From positions 2,170,001 through 2,234,000 of the forward strand of contig OX044360.1 of the NCBI GenBank assembly GCA_943846745.1: DNA of 64,000 nt, given 5' to 3'. The translations under genes and the position numbers were made by a program. The notes beneath the pieces are model-generated. The model ran no database searches. It was given only the letters and a program-made list of their open reading frames with translations, and was not told where the DNA came from. The stretch comes from Opacimonas sp002292215. GTDB lineage: Bacteria; Pseudomonadota; Gammaproteobacteria; Enterobacterales; Alteromonadaceae. Each line of letters begins with the position of its first letter. The first letter of the stretch is position 1. Of the stretch, positions 24,994-33,838 are shown piece by piece.

Positions 24994-25752
24994 TTACTCT
25001 TCGTCGTTTAAAACGTCTAATAATTCAACTTCAAATACCAATGTTGAATTTGGAGTAATGCTTCCTGTTGCGCGTTCACCGTAGGCAAGTTCAGACGGAA
25101 TAACGAACTTAAACTTACTTCCTTCACTCATAAGTTGAACGCCTTCAGTCCAACCTGGAATGACACGGTTTAATGGAAATTCAGCGGGTTCACCACGTGA
25201 GTATGATGAATCAAACTCAGTACCATCAATCAATGTGCCTTTGTAATGTACTTTTACTGTATCCGTTGCTAATGGTTTAACGCCAGTGCCTTCTACCAAT
25301 ACTTCATATTGTAAGCCAGATTCGGTAACCGTAACGCCTTCTTTGGCTGCGTTTTCAGCTAAAAATGCCTTGCCGGCATCCACGTTTTGTTGTGCACTAA
25401 CCGTAGCAGCAGCTTCTTGTTTAGCACGAACTTCTTGGTCTGAATTACGGATAATAGTTTGCATTTCTTCTAAGCTTAGCGCGGGTTGACCATTTAATGC
25501 ATCGTTAAAACCTTGACGAACGATTTCCATATCCAGTGTCATATCGAGTTCAACCAGTTGCTTTTGACGGCTTAATGCAAATGATCCCATGCTTGCACCA
25601 ATCGAATACGATTGACGTGCAACCGGAGTTTCTAAACTTGCTGCTGAAGTTGCTTGTGTCTCAGGCGAAGTAGTTGTTGCTTCAGTTTGTTCGCCACAGG
25701 CCGTTAAACCTAATACTGATAAGACTGCGATGGCAGCTAAAGACTGTTTCAT
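24994..25752 (-). CDS. fkpA: FKBP-type peptidyl-prolyl isomerase lipoprotein
   Basis: Periplasmic folding factor of the FkpA/Mip group, 252 residues. The signal peptide ends in a lipobox (LTAC, Cys19), so it is predicted to be lipidated, unlike E. coli FkpA. A helical N-terminal dimerisation region (about 45-135, with SYSIGASMG) is followed by a C-terminal FKBP domain (about 145-250) with VKVHYKGTLIDGTEFDSSYSRGEPAEFPL, VIPGWTEGVQLM and IPSELAYGERATG. Divergent from a WD40 lipoprotein gene and close to slyX, as in the E. coli slyX-fkpA region. Confidence 0.93.
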   Translation of the reverse strand: MKQSLAAIAVLSVLGLTACGEQTEATTTSPETQATSAASLETPVARQSYSIGASMGSFALSRQKQLVELDMTLDMEIVRQGFNDALNGQPALSLEEMQTIIRNSDQEVRAKQEAAATVSAQQNVDAGKAFLAENAAKEGVTVTESGLQYEVLVEGTGVKPLATDTVKVHYKGTLIDGTEFDSSYSRGEPAEFPLNRVIPGWTEGVQLMSEGSKFKFVIPSELAYGERATGSITPNSTLVFEVELLDVLNDEE

Positions 25753-25825
25753 TATAATAATTCTCCATTATGTGGGGATGGGTTGGGTAAATATACACCC
25801 AGTAAAATAAGTTAGCGTGGTATTG

Positions 25826-26836
25826 ATGCAATCTACTTTAAAAAGTTCCATTTTCCAACCATTTAAGCCTATTTTGTTGGTTTTATTTACAATCTGGCTC
25901 AGTGGTTGCGGGCTTGCCGAAACGGAATCTACAGGACAAACCGATCAATCCGTCGGGGGCGCTCTGGCTGCTGATATTAATGCTAAAGCTAATCTTTCGG
26001 TTGTTTCGAGTATTAATAACGGAATTTCTGTCTGGTCGTTGCAACAAAATCGTCAAAAGTTTAATTTTCGCCATGCTGGAGAAGGAGATAACCTAGTCAC
26101 TAATTTAGATATTAGTTATGACGGTCTATATCTGCTGAGTGCAGATCAAGAGGCATTTGGCTTGTGGGATTTGACTGTGGGAGAGCCGGTTGGGTTTTGG
26201 CGGATCGATGAATCAAGTATTCGCGATATCGCGGTCAGTAACAAAGGTTTAGCCATCCTGATCGGGAAAAGTAACGGTAAGGTCATGTACATAGAGCCTC
26301 AAACTGGGCGGCGGTTGGAGTTTTTAGGTCACAGTGAAAAAATCAACAGTGTGGATTTATCACCTAACGGAAATTATGCGCTAACTGGCGGAAACGATTA
26401 TGTGGCGTATTTATGGGATACTCGTACAGGGCAAATTGTATATACGTTTCGCCATACCAGTCGTGTATCGACGGTATTGTTGGATGAATATGGGCGTTAT
26501 GCATTAACTGCAGATAGTAAAGACCAATCCATTATTTGGGATTTGACAACGGGACTAAAAATCTCTGAATTAGAATATTTTGAACGACAAAAAATATTAA
26601 CTGCAGGCAAATTTAGTCAAGATGGTAAGTACTTGCTGACTGGCTCGCCTTCGCGTTCATTGGACTTGTGGGATGTAGTAAGTGGTGAACGAGTGAAGCA
26701 ATATAAAGTCGGTATTCGCCCCGAGGCTACAATGCCAACAGCAATGGTACATGGTGTAGATTACTTGGATGAACAGCAGATGATGTCATTGAGTTCGAGC
26801 GGCTATGCTGAAGTGTGGAATTTACCGACACCGTAA
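25826..26836 (+). CDS. WD40-repeat lipoprotein
   Basis: A 336-residue predicted lipoprotein: signal helix LLVLFTIWLSGCG with the lipobox cysteine near residue 28. The rest is a run of WD40-like blades, shown by repeating units such as SVDLSPNGNYALTGGNDYVAYLWDTRTG, YALTADSKDQSIIWDLTTG and YLLTGSPSRSLDLWDVVSGE (each about 40 residues). About seven blades fit, forming one beta-propeller. Function unknown; it probably serves as a protein-interaction scaffold in the envelope. ATG 25826 is preferred over GTG 25817 on codon grounds. Followed by slyX. Confidence 0.85.
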   Translation: MQSTLKSSIFQPFKPILLVLFTIWLSGCGLAETESTGQTDQSVGGALAADINAKANLSVVSSINNGISVWSLQQNRQKFNFRHAGEGDNLVTNLDISYDGLYLLSADQEAFGLWDLTVGEPVGFWRIDESSIRDIAVSNKGLAILIGKSNGKVMYIEPQTGRRLEFLGHSEKINSVDLSPNGNYALTGGNDYVAYLWDTRTGQIVYTFRHTSRVSTVLLDEYGRYALTADSKDQSIIWDLTTGLKISELEYFERQKILTAGKFSQDGKYLLTGSPSRSLDLWDVVSGERVKQYKVGIRPEATMPTAMVHGVDYLDEQQMMSLSSSGYAEVWNLPTP

Positions 26837-26898
26837 ATGTACTATCCTATCGGGTTAATGGTAAACTACCGTTATCGATATTATTAGGTTTATCAACC

Positions 26899-27171
26899 AT
26901 GACAAAGAACATGACAAAAGCCATGACAACAGTTCCATCCGTTTTGACTGCGCAATTAATGAATGAACTAGATTTGCGCATCGTGGATCTGGAAAGTAAG
27001 GTTGCGTTTCAAGATGATACTATAGAGTCGCTTAATGATGCATTATCACAGCAGCAACAGCAACTTGCACAAATGACCTATAAAATGAATCACATGGTGG
27101 AACGTCTTAAATCGATGCAACCATCAAATATTGCAACTCAAGATGAAGAAGCTCCACCTCCACACTATTAA
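26899..27171 (+). CDS. slyX: SlyX family protein
   Basis: Small coiled-coil protein of unknown function, 90 residues from ATG 26899. The family core is clear: LDLRIVDLESKVAFQDDTIESLNDAL followed by a Gln run and QMTYKMNHMVERLK; the Pro/His tail PPPHY is typical of SlyX. The frame is open back to 26815 but TAGG upstream of 26899 and the family length support the later start. Its stop overlaps that of the convergent gene by 3 bases. Confidence 0.9.
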   Translation: MTKNMTKAMTTVPSVLTAQLMNELDLRIVDLESKVAFQDDTIESLNDALSQQQQQLAQMTYKMNHMVERLKSMQPSNIATQDEEAPPPHY

Positions 27172-27407
27172 TGCTCTAATGCAGCTTGAATGACTTTGGC
27201 ATGATCAGCTAAATCGTAGCCTAAATTTGTTAAATAACCACCATCCGCTTGCGTGACAATCCCTTTATCAAATAATCGTTTTGCTGCTGCGATCACGTCA
27301 GGACTTGCATCATGATGGATCTTGAGTCCTTGCATTAAACTCGTGCTGGGAAACTTAAGGATAAGGTTTAGTTCTGCGGTTAATTCAGTATTAAATGGCA
27401 TAGGCAT
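27168..27407 (-). CDS. TIGR02647 family small protein
   Basis: A 79-residue conserved protein with the family pattern MPFNTELTAELNLILKF, HHDASPDVIAAAKRLFDKGIVTQADGGYLT and LGYDLADHAKV. The fold suggests a winged-helix-like domain (databases describe it as DNA-binding), but no target is known. Convergent with slyX; the two stop codons share the palindrome TTAA. Confidence 0.82.
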   Translation of the reverse strand: MPMPFNTELTAELNLILKFPSTSLMQGLKIHHDASPDVIAAAKRLFDKGIVTQADGGYLTNLGYDLADHAKVIQAALEH

Positions 27408-27520
27408 TGATCCTTCTCGAAAATACGTGTGATTGACATTGTTAAAAATATGTAGCGACAGTGTAAAGAAACTGCGTTTACTTAGCTTAGCCTGTAATCA
27501 ATCTAAACACAAAGCATTAA

Positions 27521-27724
27521 TTACGGCTTAAATACCCCAATGACATCGGCTGAAGTGACTACTTGTGCTGACACATCCGTAGCTGACTGCACATCTTTAT
27601 AATCACATTTGACACATTGGAGCTTTTCGACGTTGTTTTCAAAATACAACATGATGGAGTCTATGGATTTACATTTTGGACAGGTTGCACCTGCAATGAA
27701 GCGTTTACGTAGTTTATTAGTCAT
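27521..27724 (-). CDS. yheV: YheV family zinc-ribbon protein
   Basis: A 67-residue protein with one zinc ribbon formed by CPKC (about 15-18) and CVKC (about 37-40), in the context RKRFIAGATCPKC that identifies YheV (DUF2387). Function unknown. ATG 27724 has AGG about eight bases ahead. Divergent from yheS, as in the E. coli yheV-yheS neighbourhood; kefB and kefG, which lie there in E. coli, are absent here. Confidence 0.9.
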   Translation of the reverse strand: MTNKLRKRFIAGATCPKCKSIDSIMLYFENNVEKLQCVKCDYKDVQSATDVSAQVVTSADVIGVFKP

Positions 27725-27858
27725 CACGTTTACCTAGTTTTAAAGGAGATTTAATTCTATTTATTATACGTGAAAAGCGCATAATTAGGTTACTGCAATT
27801 AATATTAACCTATATGTCGATCTGATCTGATGTTAAATGTGAGTCAGTGGTGGTACGT

Positions 27859-27882
27859 ATAATGCGCATAATGCTATAATGC
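27859..27882 (+). repeat. Three ATAATGC heptamers upstream of yheS
   Basis: ATAATGC occurs at 27859-27865, 27868-27874 and 27876-27882. The first and third are preceded by T, giving TATAAT -10-like hexamers. They lie 37-60 bases before the yheS ATG and may be alternative promoter -10 elements; no good -35 was found. Confidence 0.45.
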
Positions 27883-27918
27883 TGCGCGAATTCATTACCG
27901 GCACCGAAATCTTTATTT

Positions 27919-29859
27919 ATGATCAAACTTAACAATATCTCTTTTATGCGAGGCACGAAAACCTTACTTGAGCCTAGCAGTTTAGATATTTTCCCCGGTC
28001 AAAAATGTGCCATTATTGGTGCTAACGGGTGTGGTAAATCTAGCTTATTTGCGTTACTGCAACAGCAACTGACCTTAGAGACGGGTTCATACCACATCCC
28101 TAAAGAATGGCGCATGGTTGCGGTCGCCCAGCATACTCCTAATACTGATGAGCCTGCACTTGATTATGTCATTAGTGGTGATAAACACTTGATGACGTTG
28201 CAATCGCAATTAGCGACAGCTGAACAACAAGAAAAAGGTGAATTAATTGGTCAATTACATGCTCAATTACAAGATGCCGGTGCCTACGATGTGCAAGCCC
28301 GCGCAGCGACTATTTTAGCAGGGCTAGGTTTTAATAACGAAGCATTGACGCGATCTGTTAGTGATTTCTCAGGTGGTTGGCGCATGCGCTTAAACCTAGC
28401 GCAAGCACTATTATGTCCATCGGATATTTTGTTACTAGATGAGCCGACCAACCATTTAGATTTAGACGCTGTTATTTGGCTAGAGAAATGGTTACAAAAA
28501 TACCCGGGTACCTTGCTGCTTATTTCACATGATAAATCCTTTATCGATGCGATAGCGCAACATGTCCTGTCCTTTGAATCTGCAAAATTGCTGCATTACA
28601 AAGGGAATTATACGAGTTATCAACGTCAACGTTCTGAACGCTTGCGTTTACAACAGTTAGAATACACCAAACAACAAGCCAAAACCGCCCATTTACAATC
28701 GTTTATCGATCGTTTCAAAGCCAAAGCGAGTAAAGCTAAACAAGCACAGAGCCGAATTAAGCAGCTAGAAAAAATGCAAGAAATTGCTCCTGTGCATGCC
28801 CAAAGTGCCTTTAGTTTTGAGTTTTTGCCGCCGGCTAAATTACCCAATCCATTAGTTGCAATGGAAAAAGTCAAAATTGGTTATGGCGATAATGTAATCC
28901 TCCATGAGGTTAAACTTAATTTGGTGCCTGGTAGTCGTATCGGTTTGCTCGGACGTAATGGCGCAGGTAAATCGACCTTAATTAAGTTATTAGCCCAAGC
29001 ACACCAGCCTATGAGCGGTGAATACACGACCTCACAAGGCTTAGATATCGGTTATTTTGCTCAGCATCAAGTGGATACGTTAGATATGGCAGGGTCGCCA
29101 TTGTCGCATTTACAACACATCGATCGTGCTGCGACGGAGCAAGCCTTACGTGATTATTTAGGGGGATTTGGCTTTCATGGTGACGAAGCAACCAGTATCG
29201 TTAAGCCAATGTCTGGTGGTGAAAAAGCCCGCTTAGCTTTAGCGCTGATTGTATATCGCAAACCCAATTTGTTATTGCTTGATGAGCCGACAAACCACTT
29301 GGATCTTGAAATGCGAGATGCGCTGAATTTTGCGTTACAAGGGTTTACCGGTGCGATGGTGTTGGTATCACATGACCGAACATTATTAGCGTCGGTGTGC
29401 GAAGATTTTTACTTGGTTGATGCCGGAGAAGTCGCGGTATTTAGTGGTGATTTGGATGACTATACCCAATGGGTATTAAACGAAACTAAAAAAGAGCGCC
29501 AGGCCGATAATGCCAAACAATCGACACCGAATGAGGCTAACAGCAGTAATACGACTGCGGTGGATCGTAAAACTCAAAAACGCTTAGAAGCCGAATTTCG
29601 AAAAGCGACAGCGGCCTTAAGAAAACAAATCACCCAAAGTGAACAAGCAATGGAACGCGCACAAGCAAAATTAACTCAGATTGAAGCTGCGTTAAGCGAT
29701 CCTACTGTTTATGAAGATAGCCAAAAGGCACAGCTCAAAATGTTACTTTCTGATCAAGCAAGTAGTACACAAGCACACGATAATGCCGAAGAAACATGGT
29801 GCGAAGCCCAAGAAGCACTAGAAGAAGCGCAAACCGAATTTGATGAGCAGTTTGCTTAA
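27919..29859 (+). CDS. yheS: ABC-F family ATPase YheS
   Basis: Cytoplasmic ribosome-associated ATPase; E. coli YheS has been linked to relief of translation arrest. The 646 residues contain two ABC domains: Walker A GANGCGKSS (about 34-42) with signature FSGGWRMRL, and Walker A GRNGAGKST (about 346-354) with signature MSGGEKARL. Both Walker B regions read LLLDEPTNHLDL. The inter-domain linker is helical and basic, and the C-terminal ~90 residues form a coiled coil. No membrane domain exists. Its stop overlaps the next ATG (TAATG). Confidence 0.95.
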   Translation: MIKLNNISFMRGTKTLLEPSSLDIFPGQKCAIIGANGCGKSSLFALLQQQLTLETGSYHIPKEWRMVAVAQHTPNTDEPALDYVISGDKHLMTLQSQLATAEQQEKGELIGQLHAQLQDAGAYDVQARAATILAGLGFNNEALTRSVSDFSGGWRMRLNLAQALLCPSDILLLDEPTNHLDLDAVIWLEKWLQKYPGTLLLISHDKSFIDAIAQHVLSFESAKLLHYKGNYTSYQRQRSERLRLQQLEYTKQQAKTAHLQSFIDRFKAKASKAKQAQSRIKQLEKMQEIAPVHAQSAFSFEFLPPAKLPNPLVAMEKVKIGYGDNVILHEVKLNLVPGSRIGLLGRNGAGKSTLIKLLAQAHQPMSGEYTTSQGLDIGYFAQHQVDTLDMAGSPLSHLQHIDRAATEQALRDYLGGFGFHGDEATSIVKPMSGGEKARLALALIVYRKPNLLLLDEPTNHLDLEMRDALNFALQGFTGAMVLVSHDRTLLASVCEDFYLVDAGEVAVFSGDLDDYTQWVLNETKKERQADNAKQSTPNEANSSNTTAVDRKTQKRLEAEFRKATAALRKQITQSEQAMERAQAKLTQIEAALSDPTVYEDSQKAQLKMLLSDQASSTQAHDNAEETWCEAQEALEEAQTEFDEQFA

Positions 29860-30425
29860 TGTCTTCTGCTAATATTAATCACAATATATCGGTGCTCAAA
29901 ATCTGGGTCGATGACTTCTGGGCGTTCTCGGGAAAGGTATATGGACTACCGAATATGCAAGCACATTGCATAGCCTGGCAAGACCAATATCATGGGCATG
30001 TTAACGGGCTGCTATTTGCGATTTGGTGTGATGTGCGTGGATATCGAGTATTATCGGCGGACAACCTACAACAACTCAATACGGTAATTGTGCATTCCCA
30101 TGACAACGATGTTGCTCCGATTCGTCAAGTTCGCTTAGCGCACAGCGATAAATCCTCCGCAGACTATAAAGCAGCTCTTAGCACTGAGCTTGCTGCGGAG
30201 CAAAGACAGCAAGAAGCGATTATTCAATGGGCATTAACCCATCTTAACGATCAACCGCTTGATACTAATGACGGTAACGACAAAGACATACGCTTACAGC
30301 AAACTCGGTTATATTTGCACGGGCACATTGCCAATAACATTTCGGATCAAGCCTTGAAAAATGGCGCTATCGCCCTTAGCAAAGACATTGAATCTATCGC
30401 ACAGCGAGCATTGCCTAGTGTTTAA
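29859..30425 (+). CDS. TIGR02444 (DUF2390) family protein
   Basis: A 188-residue protein of unknown function. The N-terminal half has the family signature ISVLKIWVDDFWAFSGKVYGLPNMQAHCIAWQD-like region (about 6-40) and LLFAIWCDVRGY. The C-terminal part is predicted helical and acidic. Its ATG overlaps the yheS stop by one base, so it is coupled to yheS; the same order is common in Alteromonadales-type genomes. Confidence 0.85.
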   Translation: MSSANINHNISVLKIWVDDFWAFSGKVYGLPNMQAHCIAWQDQYHGHVNGLLFAIWCDVRGYRVLSADNLQQLNTVIVHSHDNDVAPIRQVRLAHSDKSSADYKAALSTELAAEQRQQEAIIQWALTHLNDQPLDTNDGNDKDIRLQQTRLYLHGHIANNISDQALKNGAIALSKDIESIAQRALPSV

Positions 30426-31455
30426 CACACAATTTGGACAAAAATATCTAGCCGCCTATCAAGCACCTGCTTGGTGTAAAAATCCACATTTGCAAACCAT
30501 CTGGCCACGTTTTTTTGGGAAAAGGGATCTTGTTCCAATGACAATAGAACGTGTAGATACGCCTGATGGCGACTTTTTGGATCTCGCATGGGGACCCGAG
30601 CCGCAAGAGACCCAAGCGGTCGTGGTATTATTTCATGGCTTAGAAGGCTCTAAAGATTCACATTATATTCAAGATATGGTGCAAACTTGTATGGGTAAAC
30701 CTTGGCAAGTGGTGTTGATGCATTTTCGTGGCTGCAGCGGCGAGCCTAACCGCACTCATCGAGCTTATCATAGTGGTGAAACTTCGGATGCATTGTGGTT
30801 TACCGAACAATTGCGCCAGCGCTATCCTGATATCCCATTATGCGGTGTTGGGTATTCTCTAGGCGGTAATATGCTGTTAAAATTAGCCGGTGAAACCAAA
30901 GTGGATAATCCTTTTTCGGCATGTGTCAGTGTGTCAGCTCCGTTGCGTTTAGATGAGTGTGCTAAGGCCATATCTGAAGGATTTTCGCAAATATATCAAC
31001 GTAAGCTGCTTAACAGCATGCGTACGACCTTAAGGCAAAAATTCACTCAATTAGACTACAAAGGTAAAGTGCGCATCGATGAATCACAGATCAACAATCT
31101 GGATACGTTTGAAAAGTTCGATGAAAATATTACGGCTCCACTGCATGGCTTTGCCAGTGCGAATGACTACTATCAAAAATGCTCTGGGATGCAGTTTTTA
31201 AAATATATTACGGTACCGACGTTAGTTCTGCACGCGTTGGATGATCCCTTTATGAATCAAGCGGTAGTGCCTGGCGCACAAGCATTATCGCCCAGTGTTG
31301 CCTATGAATATAGTCCACGCGGCGGACATGTAGGATTTGCACAAGGTAAGCCATGGTCTACATCAACATGGTTAGGAACTAGACTAGTAGCATTTATTAC
31401 TGAGCAGCTTGCTTCGGAGAAAAATATGAATGCGCACTCAGGAGTAACAAAATGA
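30418..31455 (+). CDS. yheT: YheT family alpha/beta hydrolase
   Basis: Predicted hydrolase of the EMB8/YheT group. Signatures: CKNPHLQTIWPRFF near the N-terminus, the oxyanion region LFHGLEGSKDSHYIQ, FRGCSGEPNRTHRAYHSG, the nucleophile elbow GYSLGGNMLLK and an acid/His pair in HALDDPFM and RGGHVGF. Substrate unknown. The start is uncertain: GTG 30418 overlaps the previous gene by 8 bases and is preferred; ATG 30361 would overlap by 65. It ends in ATGA with yheU. Confidence 0.9.
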   Translation: MFNTQFGQKYLAAYQAPAWCKNPHLQTIWPRFFGKRDLVPMTIERVDTPDGDFLDLAWGPEPQETQAVVVLFHGLEGSKDSHYIQDMVQTCMGKPWQVVLMHFRGCSGEPNRTHRAYHSGETSDALWFTEQLRQRYPDIPLCGVGYSLGGNMLLKLAGETKVDNPFSACVSVSAPLRLDECAKAISEGFSQIYQRKLLNSMRTTLRQKFTQLDYKGKVRIDESQINNLDTFEKFDENITAPLHGFASANDYYQKCSGMQFLKYITVPTLVLHALDDPFMNQAVVPGAQALSPSVAYEYSPRGGHVGFAQGKPWSTSTWLGTRLVAFITEQLASEKNMNAHSGVTK

Positions 31456-31670
31456 TAATCCCCATCCAAGAGCTAAGCGCCGATGTCTTGTATAGTGTGG
31501 CAGAATCCTATGTGTTACGCGAGGGCACTGATTATGGCGCTGAAGAAGTCTCCTTGGACACCAAAGTACAACAAGTGATTGCTAAATTGCGCTCAGGTGA
31601 AGCGGTGTTAGTGTATTCTGAATTATACGAGAGTGTTAATATCGTAGATGCGCAAGAATACCAAGAGTAG
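31452..31670 (+). CDS. yheU: YheU family protein
   Basis: A 72-residue protein of the UPF0270 (YheU) family, function unknown. The start MIIPIQELSADVLYSVAESYVLREGTDYG contains the diagnostic IP..L...L..L.EE/ESFVLREGTDYG pattern. It overlaps yheT by 4 bases (ATGA), so the two are coupled. Its stop codon is immediately next to the stop of convergent cysQ, leaving no intergenic base. Confidence 0.93.
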   Translation: MIIPIQELSADVLYSVAESYVLREGTDYGAEEVSLDTKVQQVIAKLRSGEAVLVYSELYESVNIVDAQEYQE

Positions 31671-32489
31671 TTAATCAATGTAATAGTTAACTAAGGCTTC
31701 CCAATCAACCGATTGATCGCCTAACACGACAAAGTTTGGATTTTCGAGTGATTCACGTTGATTGTAACTCATGGGCTCAAAATCTACGGAACGAATTAAC
31801 CCACCAGCTTCAGATACAATACATTGTGATGCACCAGTATCCCATTCTCCAGTCACGCCTAAACGCATGAAGAAGTCAGCTTTACCTTCGGCAATAAAGC
31901 ACGCCTTGAGAGAACAGCTTCCTGCTGGTAACGTTTGATAAGTGCGGGCTTGATCTAAGCGTTTGAGGACATTTTCACGTTTTTGTCGGCGGCTAATTGC
32001 AATAACAACGGGATCGTTAGCCGGATCGACAAATGTCTTTACATGAATTTGTTTGTTTTCGACTGCGCAAGATTTAAATGCGCCTTTACCTTTGACCGCA
32101 TAATATAAGCTTTCCCCAGCAGGCCAGTAAATCACACCAATAACCGGTTCGTTATTTTCAATAAGCGCAATGTTGACAGCGAAATCACCACTGCGGGCAA
32201 TGAATTCTTGAGTGCCATCAATAGGGTCAATTAGCCAATAGCGTTGCCATCCGGCACGGTCAGATAATTGTAACTGATCTGTTTCTTCGGACATGATCGG
32301 AATATCAGGTGTATGTTGCTCCAGTAACGCCATAATAATTTCATTGGCTCTATAATCCGCACTGGTGACCGGTGAATCGTCGTCTTTGCTATATTCGGTA
32401 AAATCGCCGCTATCGTAGATTTCTAGAACCGCTTCGCCAGCTAATTTGGCAGCATCTTGAGCAATGGTAAGTAAATGTTGATATGGCAT
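31671..32489 (-). CDS. cysQ: 3'(2'),5'-bisphosphate nucleotidase CysQ
   Basis: Hydrolyses 3'-phosphoadenosine 5'-phosphate (PAP) to AMP, removing a by-product of sulfate assimilation. The 272 residues show the inositol-monophosphatase fold: SEETD, the metal site WLIDPIDGTQEFI and the C-terminal GEWDTGASQCIVSEAGG. Start at ATG 32489 matches E. coli CysQ; ATG 32510 would lie inside nudE. It is 7 bases downstream of nudE, so the two are probably in one operon. Confidence 0.95.
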   Translation of the reverse strand: MPYQHLLTIAQDAAKLAGEAVLEIYDSGDFTEYSKDDDSPVTSADYRANEIIMALLEQHTPDIPIMSEETDQLQLSDRAGWQRYWLIDPIDGTQEFIARSGDFAVNIALIENNEPVIGVIYWPAGESLYYAVKGKGAFKSCAVENKQIHVKTFVDPANDPVVIAISRRQKRENVLKRLDQARTYQTLPAGSCSLKACFIAEGKADFFMRLGVTGEWDTGASQCIVSEAGGLIRSVDFEPMSYNQRESLENPNFVVLGDQSVDWEALVNYYID

Positions 32490-32496
32490 AAAAGGC

Positions 32497-33069
32497 TCAC
32501 TTAATAGCATTTGTATTGTGTAGTTTATCGACCAAAAGCAGCGCAGCTATACTCCGTGCTTCGGTAAAATCATCTCTGGCTAATAATTCGTCAATATTGG
32601 ATAAGGGCCATTTAACAACCTCAAGCGGCTCTGGTTCATCACCTTCAAGGCGCTCAGGGTATAAATCCCTGGCGATAACAATATGCATCTTAGCATTAAA
32701 AAATGTTGGAGCCATACTCACATTTATGAGATCAGATAAGTCGTTGGCACCATAGCCGGCCTCTTCTTTAAGTTCACGATTAGCAGCTTGAAACGGTGTT
32801 TCGCCAGCATCAATGAGTCCCTTGGGGAAACCTAATTCGTATTGATGTGTGCCTGCTCCGTATTCGCGGATCAGCAAAATATGATCATCATCATAAAAAG
32901 GCACAATCATGACTGCACCGTGACCTTTACCCGCCATGCGTTCAAATTGCCGTGTAGCACCGTTGGAAAAAGTTAAATCAACTTGCTCAATGCGAAAGAA
33001 TTTACTCCGTGCAACAATTGTGCGATGAGTGATTTCGGGTAAGGGTTTGTTGGGATCTATTTTGCTCAT
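32497..33069 (-). CDS. nudE: ADP compounds hydrolase NudE
   Basis: Nudix hydrolase acting on ADP-ribose, Ap3A and NADH. The 190 residues contain a perfect Nudix box, from GLIDAGETPFQAANRELKEE to AGYG (GX5EX7REUXEEXGU). The N-terminal part ITHRTIVARSKFFRIEQVDL is typical of NudE. ATG 33069 is chosen over the TTG at 33072. Divergent yrfG and coupled cysQ reproduce the common gammaproteobacterial arrangement. Confidence 0.95.
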   Translation of the reverse strand: MSKIDPNKPLPEITHRTIVARSKFFRIEQVDLTFSNGATRQFERMAGKGHGAVMIVPFYDDDHILLIREYGAGTHQYELGFPKGLIDAGETPFQAANRELKEEAGYGANDLSDLINVSMAPTFFNAKMHIVIARDLYPERLEGDEPEPLEVVKWPLSNIDELLARDDFTEARSIAALLLVDKLHNTNAIK

Positions 33070-33144
33070 CAATGATTTACGTTACATTAGCAATGAATGG
33101 TTTTATCATACCCCTTTTTACCCGCAGATATAAGGAAAAATGTT

Positions 33145-33819
33145 ATGCAACATGACCCGCTTGTCCCATGGTCACAAATTGATACAGTGTTACTTGATAT
33201 GGATGGGACGTTACTCGATCTGCACTTTGATAATCATTTTTGGTTGGAAGTGATACCGCAAAAATTAGCGGAGAAATTGAACCAACCCCTAGCACAGACC
33301 AAGGCTTATATGACCGCTGAATGCGCTAAAGTATTTGGTGAAATTCAATGGTATTGTTTAGATTTTTGGCAAGAAAAACTCGACTTAGATATTGTCTCTG
33401 CTAAGCGAGAGATTCAACATCTCATTACGTTGCGCGAAGATACTATCCCATTTTTAGATGCGCTAAAAAATAGTGGACGAGAAGTCGTGTTAGTGACGAA
33501 TGCACATCGGGGGAGTTTATCGTTAAAAGTAGAAATGACACAGTTAGATTCACATATTACACGATTAATTTCGACTCACGATTATGGCGTAACTAAAGAA
33601 TCGCAACAGCTATGGCAAGCCTTACAGCAAGATGTCCCATTTGATCCGCAACGTACATTATTTGTCGATGATAGTATTCCGATTTTACATGCTGCGAAAA
33701 CTTTTGGTATTGCACATTTGTTGTGCGTGGACAATCCAGATAGTCGTAAACCGTTACGAGGAGTAACGGAATTTCCAAGTGTGGTTGATTACCGCAATGA
33801 GATCCCGTTTATGCAATAA
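33145..33819 (+). CDS. yrfG: GMP/IMP nucleotidase (HAD family)
   Basis: HAD-superfamily 5'-nucleotidase for GMP and IMP. Motif I is DMDGTLLDLHFDNHFW, motif II lies in VLVTNAHRG and motif IV in LFVDDSIPIL. Start ATG 33145 has AAGGAAAA seven bases upstream; the frame is open back to 33097 but lacks a site there. The gene gives a 224-residue protein, as in E. coli YrfG. In E. coli it is followed by hslR-hslO; here those are 12.6 kb away. Confidence 0.93.
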   Translation: MQHDPLVPWSQIDTVLLDMDGTLLDLHFDNHFWLEVIPQKLAEKLNQPLAQTKAYMTAECAKVFGEIQWYCLDFWQEKLDLDIVSAKREIQHLITLREDTIPFLDALKNSGREVVLVTNAHRGSLSLKVEMTQLDSHITRLISTHDYGVTKESQQLWQALQQDVPFDPQRTLFVDDSIPILHAAKTFGIAHLLCVDNPDSRKPLRGVTEFPSVVDYRNEIPFMQ

Positions 33820-33838
33820 CTATTTAGTTTGTTAATTA

